From Streptococcus suis (GTDB taxonomy: Bacteria; Bacillota; Bacilli; Lactobacillales; Streptococcaceae): a stretch of 64,000 bases of DNA. Of this stretch, positions 57,322-64,000 are shown one piece after another (the first letter of the stretch is position 1; each line of letters opens with the position of its first letter). The stretch is from positions 1-64,000 of the forward strand of contig NZ_JAIMEP010000002.1 of NCBI RefSeq assembly GCF_019794555.1, read 5' to 3'. A program made the translations under genes and the position numbers. Below the pieces are notes generated by a model, which was given only the letters and a program-made list of their open reading frames with translations, was not told the origin of the DNA and ran no database searches.

Positions 57322-57450
57322 GTCAACATCTCAGCGCAGTGGTTGATTGGCAGATTTGTTCGTGTTTTACACTCCAAATCTGACCTAATCAACTGTGCGG
57401 GGGTGGGAAGACGAACTCTTTTTTAACTAGTCGAGTTCTTTCCCACTCCC
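57322..57450. repeat. Structured intergenic repeat, copy 2
   Basis: Near-identical to 4418-4545, same orientation relative to the flanking minus-strand genes, starting 30 bases after the anti-sigma stop. The two stems differ from copy 1 in paired positions: GGTAG/CTACC against GGCAG/CTGACC, and GCGGG/CCCGC against GTGGG/CCCAC. It is also flanked by the GCTGGGC/GCCCAGC hairpin, absent from copy 1. Confidence 0.85.
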
Positions 57451-57479
57451 GATACATTCAAATTCCTATCAATTAATAC

Positions 57480-58451
57480 TCAATAGTCAAGTTGATAATA
57501 GGGTTGCATGGGAATAGAAGCCCCAATACTCGAAGCATATACCCACTCTTTCCCTTCCAATTGTCCGAAATCTTCTGCTTTACCTGTAAGGATAATTCCA
57601 GCAAATTCAAGTTTATTGATATCTTCTTGCTTAGTAAAATCAGTTTCTCCGAATTTATCTACATAGCTCTCTAAGATTCCTCTTGCTGAAGGAGACAGGC
57701 TATAGTCACCATTATATTCCAGCAAAGTTTGCATAGCATCAATTGGACTTTTATATGGAAATTGCATATCTGAATATTCCTCTTGCGTTACTGCAACTAC
57801 ATCATCAGAGTCCATTCCAAATACGCTGACCAAAGGTAGGTCTTCCACTCTTGTTTGACTGCTATTTGTTCCTATCCAATACCAATTTTTTTTGAGATTG
57901 CTAGGAATCATATCTTTTATTTCCCTAAAAGTGTATTTCCTATCAAATGTAATAGCTATCTCGACCAATTGGCCCTGCATGTCTTTAACAAATGTTAATT
58001 CATTTCCTGCACGATTGTCAAGGCTTTCGGTATTATAGAAAACTGGAATTTTGGAATTACTATCTTGATGATACTGATAGTCACCAGATGTTAGCGGAAA
58101 GTATTGTCCAAAATTTGAAAAGATTCCATAAATACTATACTCTACCTCCAAATGCCCAAATGCAATTGGGACACCTGCAAGATTTTTCAATAATGAATAA
58201 TCAATGTAGCCTGAGACAATACCTGTCTGGTTCACGAAGGTCATGTTTGGTTCTACATTGGGATAAGCCACTTGAAAAGTTGCATCAAATAATTCCTCTG
58301 CTTGCTTACTACGATAATCAGAAAAAATTCGTAATGCAAAAATTCCACTTACCAATAAAGTAAATACTAAGCAACTAGCGAGGAGAACTGTTTTCCACAG
58401 TTGTTTTCGTTTATTTTTCTTCGTTGCTATTTCAAAAGATATCATCTTCAT
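57480..58451 (-). CDS. Membrane anti-sigma factor (YhdL-like)
   Basis: The 323-residue protein has a cytoplasmic N-terminus of about 20 residues, one membrane helix (residues ~21-43) and a large extracellular domain. It resembles sigma-factor regulators such as B. subtilis YhdL. It overlaps the sigma gene by 20 bases, so translation is coupled. The extracellular domain probably senses an envelope signal. The start is ATG 58451 or 58445 (better spaced from GAGGG). Confidence 0.75.
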   Translation of the reverse strand: MKMISFEIATKKNKRKQLWKTVLLASCLVFTLLVSGIFALRIFSDYRSKQAEELFDATFQVAYPNVEPNMTFVNQTGIVSGYIDYSLLKNLAGVPIAFGHLEVEYSIYGIFSNFGQYFPLTSGDYQYHQDSNSKIPVFYNTESLDNRAGNELTFVKDMQGQLVEIAITFDRKYTFREIKDMIPSNLKKNWYWIGTNSSQTRVEDLPLVSVFGMDSDDVVAVTQEEYSDMQFPYKSPIDAMQTLLEYNGDYSLSPSARGILESYVDKFGETDFTKQEDINKLEFAGIILTGKAEDFGQLEGKEWVYASSIGASIPMQPYYQLDY

Positions 58452-58935
58452 ACCCTCTCTCTTTTAATAATTTCGCCACTTGTTTTCTAGCTCTAAACAG
58501 ATGAATTTTTACCCAACTCTGACTGTAACCTAAAATATGCCCAATCTCCTTGACACTCATATTTTGAAAATAGTAAAGGTCAATCACAACCTTGTCTTGA
58601 CTAGGCAACTCATTCACTGCTTGATAGAGCTCCTCATAGTTTTCTTGATCATATAGAACAAGCATCTCTTGTCTGAAAAAATCTCTCTGAAGAATTTCAT
58701 GATAGCGTTTGTCACGTCTGTACTTGTCAATATATGCACGGACTGCTGAACGATACAGCCAAGCTCGCATCTTTTCAAAAGGAAGGACAATATCTGATTC
58801 TAGAATTTTTACAAGCACATCTTGGGCAATATCCTGGCTGTCCGCACGTGTTGCCCCTGATTTTTGCAGATAAAAGGAAATCTCCTCTGCAATGGCAACA
58901 ACTTCTTTTTCATATTCATCTAGTTTGATGATCAT
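58432..58935 (-). CDS. ECF-type RNA polymerase sigma factor
   Basis: The 167-residue protein has sigma region 2 (DSQDIAQDVLVKILESD, MRAWLYRSAVRAYIDKYRR) and region 4 (LPSQDKVVIDLYYFQNMSVKEIGHILGYSQSWVKIHLFRARKQVAK). It has the ECF layout without regions 1 and 3. It is followed by its membrane anti-sigma. Upstream is an ECF-type promoter, so it likely autoregulates. ATG 58935 sits very close to AAAGGAGGAG. Confidence 0.88.
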   Translation of the reverse strand: MIIKLDEYEKEVVAIAEEISFYLQKSGATRADSQDIAQDVLVKILESDIVLPFEKMRAWLYRSAVRAYIDKYRRDKRYHEILQRDFFRQEMLVLYDQENYEELYQAVNELPSQDKVVIDLYYFQNMSVKEIGHILGYSQSWVKIHLFRARKQVAKLLKERGYEDDIF

Positions 58936-58952
58936 CTCCTCCTTTCACTTAT

Positions 58953-58980
58953 ATAACGAATATCATCCGAAATGGTTACA
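58953..58980 (-). promoter_or_regulatory. ECF-type promoter upstream of the sigma gene
   Basis: TGTAAC (58975-58980), 16 nt, CGTTAT (58953-58958) on the minus strand, matching the AAC...CGT pattern of ECF sigma promoters and the spacing seen for SigM/SigW. Confidence 0.65.
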
Positions 58981-59018
58981 CACTTCCATATTTTATTATA
59001 CATTTTTAGATCAGTAAA

Positions 59019-59044
59019 AAACAACCTCCGAAGAAGTTGTTTTT
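59019..59044 (-). terminator. Terminator of ppc
   Basis: AACAACTTCTTCGGAGGTTGTT hairpin with T6 on the minus strand, 14 bases after the ppc stop. Confidence 0.8.
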
Positions 59045-59057
59045 CAATCAGTTAATA

Positions 59058-61754
59058 TTAACCTGAATTACGAAGTCCTGTTGCGACACCGTTAATCGTA
59101 ATATGGATGAGACTCTCTTGCTCCTTACTAAGTTCTCCACGACGGAGACGGTGAATCAATTCAATCTGAATATAATTCAACACATTGAAGTATGGCATAC
59201 GATAGTCAAGACTGGCTTTAAGGAAAGGCAACTCTGCCAATAGTTCCTCATTTTGTTCAATAGATAGAATCATATTCTTGGTCAATTGCCATTCATCTAA
59301 AATAGTGTGGAAAATACTTCGCACTTCATCGCTTTCACACATTTTGGCATATTCAAAAGCAATATTCATATTAGATTTTGACAGTACCATATCAACATTC
59401 GATAAGAGCGAACGGAAGAAAGGCCATGTTTCATACATTTTTTGTAATTTTGCCAAATTATTTGGGTCTTTATCCACAAAGCGTTTGAAACTAGAACCAA
59501 CACCATACCATCCTGGCAACATTACACGGTTTTGAGACCATGAGAATACCCAAGGAATCGCACGGAGACCACCTATTTCAGTAATTGTCTTACGCGCCGC
59601 TGGACGAGAACCAATATTTAAACTAGAGACTTCTCGAATCGGACTGGCCGCAAAGAAATAATCATAAAAATGCGGATTATTGAAAACAAGGTCACGATAG
59701 ATTGTGTAACTTTCAGAAATAATTTCATCCATTGTTTCACGATAGTTACCAATCTCATTTGGATCAGTAATCATTTGTGTTACCATACGATCCAAGGTTG
59801 CTGATACCAACATTTCTAGGTTATAGTAAGCTGCATCCTTATTTCCGTACTTATTACCAATGACTTCCCCTTGTTCAGTCACACGAATCCGGTCTTTAAT
59901 GGAACCGAATGGTTGAGAAGTAATCGCATCATATGATGGACCACCACCACGTCCAACTGTACCACCACGTCCATGGAAGAACGTAATCTTGATTCCATTT
60001 TCTTGACCAATTTTCGTCAGTTCATTTTGAGCCCTGTATAAGGTCCAACCAGAAGAAAGGTAACCTCCATCCTTATTTGAATCAGAATAACCCAACATAA
60101 TTTCTTGATAGTGTTTATTGCCTGCAATCCAGCGTTTCGCCAAGTCCAATTGCAAGTACTGACGCATGGTATCTGACGCATTGTCTAAGTCTTCAATTGT
60201 TTCAAAAAGTGGAACAATCTGAACACGCGCCTTGTCTGAATCAACCAACCCAACTTCTTTCAATAAGACAGCTAATTCCAATAAATCAGACACGCTTTCT
60301 GAGTGTGAAATAATATGTTGTTTGATAACTTCTTCACCCAGCTTATCCTTTAACTCCCTAGCTGTAGAGAAAATAGCCAATTCTTTCTCTAATTGCTCGG
60401 ATTTTGGAACATAGGTTGCCGAGAGAATACGTGGATCTGTTTCTAGTTGTTTTAATAGAACATGACATTTTGCCTCTTCAGATAAACTAGAATAATCTTC
60501 AACGATGCGAGCAGATGCAAGTAATTCAGCAACACAAGCTTCATGGATAGAAGAATCTTGGCGCATATCAATGGTAGCTAAATAGAATCCAAACGCCTCT
60601 ATCGCCTCCAATAACTCAGCCAAGTCACCTTTTATTAATGCAGCAGACTTGTTGTCAATTAATGATTGTTTAATCGCTAGAACATCTGCTTTAAACTCTC
60701 CAACATTTGCGTAGCGCACATCTGAAGCCTTATTGTAAACTAAGTAATCTTTTGTATTTGCCAGTTTCATCTGAATGTAGTGGAAGGCCCGACGATAAGG
60801 TTCATTTTCCCGATAGACCGAAACATCCTCAGACAAATCAGCAAGATATTGCACAGCAGGACTAACCTTAGTGATGGTTGTAGAAAGTGAAAAATTACGA
60901 TACAACTTTTCCAATTGCTGGTCATAGTAATTCATGATCACTTCGCACTGTGTTAAGGCTGATAGTCTCAAGGTTTCAGCCGTAACAAATGGATTTCCAT
61001 CACGGTCACCACCAATCCACATTCCCATTGTAATGGGGCGAGGATTCATCAATTGAATTCCTTTTTCAGCGGCCAGACGTTTATATTCTCGTTGTAGTTT
61101 TGTAACTGCTTTGATGAATGAGGAATTGTAATACTCCATGACATTGGTAATTTCATTGGTTACCTTTAGTTTTTTCTCACGCGTCATTTCTGTCTGCATG
61201 ATAATTTCAACATAGCATCGCAATTCATCTTCCCATTTTGTACGATTCAATAGTCCCATCTTAACATCGCGGTAGCGACGCAAGAGTTCATGAATGTGTT
61301 TAGTTAAATCTAACATAGACTGGCGTTGAACTTGTGTCGGATGGGCAGTTAATACAGGAACAACATTTAGTTTTTCTAAAATCTCCGCAGCATCTTCATG
61401 TTGAGATACCATATCAATGGTAGTCGAAATTTTTCCTAGGTAATCTTGTCCAAGATTGTTTTGGTGATTGATTTCAAAAGCTAAATCGACATCTTCTGAA
61501 ATATTGATTAATAATGGTAGAACAGCAAAATACCTTGAAATATCTGTCAACTCATCATTTGTCAATTGTCCAATAATTTGAATCAACTTAGAGTAATCAT
61601 CTTTGACAGATAATTCTTCTAGCTGGCAAATAGCTGCAAATGTATCCTCAGACATCATTTCACGAGCCACATCTTGTAAGATAGTCGTCAAAATCGTCAC
61701 TTCTTCACGGATAGCTTCTTTATTGTTATAATTTTCTAGCTTTTGGATAGACAT
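59058..61754 (-). CDS. ppc: Phosphoenolpyruvate carboxylase
   Basis: This makes oxaloacetate from PEP and bicarbonate, feeding aspartate synthesis. The 898-residue protein has [13 protein letters not shown] (catalytic His), the [10 protein letters not shown] lysine motif and [14 protein letters not shown], and ends RNSG as the family does (terminal Gly). SD GAGGTGAAAAG precedes ATG 61754. It lies 25 bases after ftsW, an arrangement shared with other streptococci. Confidence 0.97.
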   Translation of the reverse strand: MSIQKLENYNNKEAIREEVTILTTILQDVAREMMSEDTFAAICQLEELSVKDDYSKLIQIIGQLTNDELTDISRYFAVLPLLINISEDVDLAFEINHQNNLGQDYLGKISTTIDMVSQHEDAAEILEKLNVVPVLTAHPTQVQRQSMLDLTKHIHELLRRYRDVKMGLLNRTKWEDELRCYVEIIMQTEMTREKKLKVTNEITNVMEYYNSSFIKAVTKLQREYKRLAAEKGIQLMNPRPITMGMWIGGDRDGNPFVTAETLRLSALTQCEVIMNYYDQQLEKLYRNFSLSTTITKVSPAVQYLADLSEDVSVYRENEPYRRAFHYIQMKLANTKDYLVYNKASDVRYANVGEFKADVLAIKQSLIDNKSAALIKGDLAELLEAIEAFGFYLATIDMRQDSSIHEACVAELLASARIVEDYSSLSEEAKCHVLLKQLETDPRILSATYVPKSEQLEKELAIFSTARELKDKLGEEVIKQHIISHSESVSDLLELAVLLKEVGLVDSDKARVQIVPLFETIEDLDNASDTMRQYLQLDLAKRWIAGNKHYQEIMLGYSDSNKDGGYLSSGWTLYRAQNELTKIGQENGIKITFFHGRGGTVGRGGGPSYDAITSQPFGSIKDRIRVTEQGEVIGNKYGNKDAAYYNLEMLVSATLDRMVTQMITDPNEIGNYRETMDEIISESYTIYRDLVFNNPHFYDYFFAASPIREVSSLNIGSRPAARKTITEIGGLRAIPWVFSWSQNRVMLPGWYGVGSSFKRFVDKDPNNLAKLQKMYETWPFFRSLLSNVDMVLSKSNMNIAFEYAKMCESDEVRSIFHTILDEWQLTKNMILSIEQNEELLAELPFLKASLDYRMPYFNVLNYIQIELIHRLRRGELSKEQESLIHITINGVATGLRNSG

Positions 61755-61779
61755 CTTTTCACCTCATATTTTTCATAAA

Positions 61780-62994
61780 TTAGACTAAGGTTCTTTCAAC
61801 TTCTTCTTCAATCAAACGACGTTTTTCTGTCGCATCAATATTTAAAACGAACCCAATTCCGATGGAAATAATCAAGAGACTAGAACCACCCTGCGACAAG
61901 AATGGGAAAGTTACACCAGTAGCGGGAATCAATCCAGAAATTCCTCCTATGTTGATAAATGTCTGAATTAAAAGCATCCCTGCTATACCAAGCGCCATCA
62001 TCGAATTAAATGGACTTCGTGCACGAACACCAACAACAATGATTCTGACAATCAAAAAGAATAGTATAGCCAAAATGAGACTTGCTCCTACAAAACCAAG
62101 TTCTTCTATGACAATAGAAAACGCAAAGTCGGTATGGGCCTCAGGTAAGTAGCCTTTTTTTTCAATCGAATTTCCCAAGCCAAGACCAAGCCAACCACCA
62201 TTACTCATTGCATAATAGGAATGTGTTAGTTGTAAGCCTGAATTGGTCGCATTCCCAAATGGATCAAAATAAGCTACAAAACGACGGGCAATATAACCAA
62301 ATAGTGGGATTTTTTCAACTGTTTCGACACCTAGAATCTTTATAGTTCCAAGGACAATTGCTGAAACAGCAACAATTCCTATTAAAGCAGTAGAAAACCA
62401 TCTATATGCGATACCACTCACACTAATCATGACTATAATTATCAAGGTAATTATGGTCGCATTCCCCAAATCTGGCAAAGTAGCAACCAATCCGAGAAGA
62501 AGAAGGCTAATAACACGCCAATCTGTAAACTCTCTCGGAATCCAGCTTCCTGTAATGAGTGACTGATAATCATATGTTCGAATATCCGCTTGCTTCTTTG
62601 AAAATTCATGCGCTAAATACCAAATAATGATTAATTTCAAATATTCAGCAGGTTGTAAGGTTCCTACAAATGGTAATGGAATCCAGCCATGAGCCCCATT
62701 TACAGGTGTAAACAATCGTGAGATAGCAAGAAGGACTATTTCAATAAAGATAACGGAATAAATGACAGCTTTCTTCCGTAAAAAACTAAGTTTCATACGA
62801 TAAATCGTATAAATCGCAATAAGGCTCACTACCCAAAAGGCAGCTTGGTTAATCACAATTCTAAATGGATTTCCTCCATTAATAATCTGTGTGGCACTAG
62901 TTGTTGAATAGACCATAACCAACCCTATTATCGATAAAATAAAGTAGGGAATGAGTATGGAATAATTCAGCAAGTGCCGCTTATCAATTTTCAT
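61780..62994 (-). CDS. ftsW: Septal peptidoglycan polymerase FtsW (SEDS)
   Basis: This SEDS-family glycosyltransferase of 404 residues has about ten membrane helices. It shows GAHGWIPLPF, LQPAEYLKLIIIWYLA, the HTDFAFSIVIEELGF motif (Glu/Asp) and the late INIGGISGLIPATGVTFPFLSQGGSS. It makes septal glycan strands with a class B PBP. ATG 62994 follows AAAGGTTGGAATATAA. The promoter TGCTATAAT lies within an inverted repeat. Confidence 0.93.
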   Translation of the reverse strand: MKIDKRHLLNYSILIPYFILSIIGLVMVYSTTSATQIINGGNPFRIVINQAAFWVVSLIAIYTIYRMKLSFLRKKAVIYSVIFIEIVLLAISRLFTPVNGAHGWIPLPFVGTLQPAEYLKLIIIWYLAHEFSKKQADIRTYDYQSLITGSWIPREFTDWRVISLLLLGLVATLPDLGNATIITLIIIVMISVSGIAYRWFSTALIGIVAVSAIVLGTIKILGVETVEKIPLFGYIARRFVAYFDPFGNATNSGLQLTHSYYAMSNGGWLGLGLGNSIEKKGYLPEAHTDFAFSIVIEELGFVGASLILAILFFLIVRIIVVGVRARSPFNSMMALGIAGMLLIQTFINIGGISGLIPATGVTFPFLSQGGSSLLIISIGIGFVLNIDATEKRRLIEEEVERTLV

Positions 62995-63015
62995 TTATAT
63001 TCCAACCTTTTCTGG

Positions 63016-63040
63016 AGTATGCTTATTATTATAGCATACT
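63016..63040 (-). promoter_or_regulatory. ftsW promoter -10 inside a 7-bp inverted repeat
   Basis: AGTATGC (63016-63022) and GCATACT (63034-63040) flank TATAAT (63028-63033, minus strand) with TGC just before it. The dyad covers the -10, so it may be an operator. Confidence 0.5.
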
Positions 63041-63109
63041 TTGTATAAAAATACTTATCACTTTCTATAAGATAAACAGTAAACATTCGGAACCAGACTA
63101 TTGAATAAT

Positions 63110-63128
63110 AAAATGGCCGAAGCCATTA
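63110..63128 (-). terminator. UUCG-tetraloop hairpin after the DUF4430 gene
   Basis: AATGGC-TTCG-GCCATT on the minus strand, followed by TTATTATTC. It is a stable but weakly T-tailed terminator. Confidence 0.6.
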
Positions 63129-63132
63129 TGAA

Positions 63133-63498
63133 TTATTCAAACGTTTCAAGATAAAACTCAATCTCATCTCCGTCAGACACCTGTAGGTCATTTGCACCTT
63201 TTTCAGCTAACTTTCCGTTGACCCGATACATCCAATAGGTATTGGTACTAGTATCTTGACTCATACCATTAATTTTGGTGATTAAACCATTGTCTTCTTC
63301 GATGTCATGGTGAGCTTTTAAAATATCCATCACACTATCACCTTCATTTGCCGTAACTTCTTGACGATTCACCTGATCATTATTTGTAATTTGTAATGTG
63401 ATATCAATTGTAGACCCGGATGTCTGAGACGATGTATTTGCACAAGCCCCCAACAAAAAGGTCAAGAAAAGAGTGAGTAAAATACTAATTTTTTTCAT
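63133..63498 (-). CDS. DUF4430 lipoprotein
   Basis: The 121-residue protein has a lipoprotein signal (MKKISILLTLFLTFLLGAC; lipobox LGAC) and a DUF4430-type domain (VMDILKAHHDIEEDNGLITKINGM, YWMYRVNGKLAEKGANDLQVSDGD). DUF4430 is also found in transcobalamin-like proteins. It overlaps the upstream S-component gene by 4 bases (ATGA), so it may capture the ligand for that transporter. Ligand unknown. Confidence 0.85.
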   Translation of the reverse strand: MKKISILLTLFLTFLLGACANTSSQTSGSTIDITLQITNNDQVNRQEVTANEGDSVMDILKAHHDIEEDNGLITKINGMSQDTSTNTYWMYRVNGKLAEKGANDLQVSDGDEIEFYLETFE

Positions 63499-63995
63499 TT
63501 GTAAAATCTCCTAAAAATTTGATAGATGACGGGATAAAATAATACGGTAGATATCATGTGTAAAGTATCGAATGTCAGTCCATTCATCCAAAAGATAAAT
63601 GGGTGAATACCAAACTGTGCAGCTGTGAGAAAACTAATGATGAGCCCATAGATATAGACCAGAAAGCCAGCTAGGAGACCCTGAAGCCCTAATGGTATTC
63701 TTTCGTTTAGAATAAATGGACGTATCATAACCCACCAAATCATCTGAACGAGACCAAAACTTAGAACCTGCCATAGAACGATGACACCGAAACCAAACAA
63801 TAAACCACTACCAATCATTGTAAGGGCCATCAAAATCCAACCTTCAAATAATGACAGATAAGAAAGACTCACTAAAAAAATCGCTGTTATGGGTTTAATA
63901 TTAGGAAATGCTCCAAATACTATTCTCAAAACAATTGCTACCGCTGATAAAACGACCAATCGGGTTAATTTGTTTGTCGAGTACACCTCTTCCAC
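63495..63995 (-). CDS. ECF transporter S component (membrane)
   Basis: The 166-residue protein has five to six membrane helices (VVLSAVAIVLRIVFGAF, IFLVSLSYLSLFEGWILMALTM and others), typical of substrate-specific S subunits of energy-coupling-factor transporters. The start is uncertain: GTG 63995, GTG 63986, or further upstream beyond the window. Together with the DUF4430 lipoprotein it forms a two-gene uptake unit; ATPase/EcfT subunits are not in this window. Vitamin or cofactor uptake is likely, ligand unknown. Confidence 0.75.
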   Translation of the reverse strand: MEEVYSTNKLTRLVVLSAVAIVLRIVFGAFPNIKPITAIFLVSLSYLSLFEGWILMALTMIGSGLLFGFGVIVLWQVLSFGLVQMIWWVMIRPFILNERIPLGLQGLLAGFLVYIYGLIISFLTAAQFGIHPFIFWMNGLTFDTLHMISTVLFYPVIYQIFRRFYK

Positions 63996-64000
63996 CTATC

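Overview
The window looks like a stretch of a Streptococcus suis (or very close relative) chromosome. The base composition is AT-rich, and it carries streptococcal hallmarks: the walRKJ (vicRKX) operon, the pbp2B-recR-ddl...murF cell-wall cluster, divergent ccpA/pepQ, the cpoA plus glycolipid glucosyltransferase pair, a ppc-ftsW pair, ftsEX and single-copy tuf. No rRNA, tRNA, prophage or CRISPR array was seen. The only mobile element is the right end of an IS3-family insertion sequence at bases 1-115.

Layout. 1-523: IS end, then a tandem array of hairpins downstream of prfC. 524-12065 (minus): prfC, a YwaF-like membrane protein, murF, an osmC/ABC-exporter module apparently inserted between ddl and murF, ddl, recR, pbp2B, and an ABC-F ATPase behind an attenuator-type leader. 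12323-15179 (minus): walJ, walK, walR. 15370-18367 (plus): a complete polar amino-acid ABC importer. 18439-21745 (minus): a T-box leader, a P-loop kinase, a MazG-like protein and thrS. 21766-25653 (minus): a membrane protein, two glycolipid glycosyltransferases and ccpA, with pepQ divergent. 27164-31396: tgt, a DUF975-like membrane protein, glf and yaaA. 31512-34248: a MocR-type regulator, a frameshifted degV and a short TetR regulator. 34275-40064 (minus): proBAC and dinG. 40200-44950: an MBL hydrolase, ftsX, ftsE, prfB (with programmed frameshift) and queG. 44991-50837: small membrane proteins, a P-type cation ATPase under a yybP-ykoY (Mn2+) riboswitch, and a TSUP permease. 50901-57098: an HD phosphohydrolase, a Cof-type HAD phosphatase, tpiA, tuf and a GH13 alpha-glucosidase with a cre site over its promoter. 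57480-64000 (minus): an ECF sigma/anti-sigma pair with a matching ECF-type promoter, ppc, ftsW, a DUF4430 lipoprotein and an ECF-transporter S component.

Functional themes are envelope growth (PBP2b, Ddl, MurF, FtsW, FtsEX, WalRK, lipid glycosyltransferases), carbon control (CcpA and cre sites), proline and tRNA metabolism, and RNA-level regulation (T-box, Mn riboswitch, ABC-F attenuator, RF2 frameshift).

The least explained signals are non-coding. They are a 63-bp-period hairpin array in which stem sequences change while pairing is kept; a 128-bp structured repeat present twice with compensatory changes; an SD-less structured thrS leader with two mutually exclusive helices; and at least five genes whose -10 box lies 6-7 nt before the start codon, suggesting leaderless mRNAs. 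No clearly new multi-gene defence or biosynthetic system was found.
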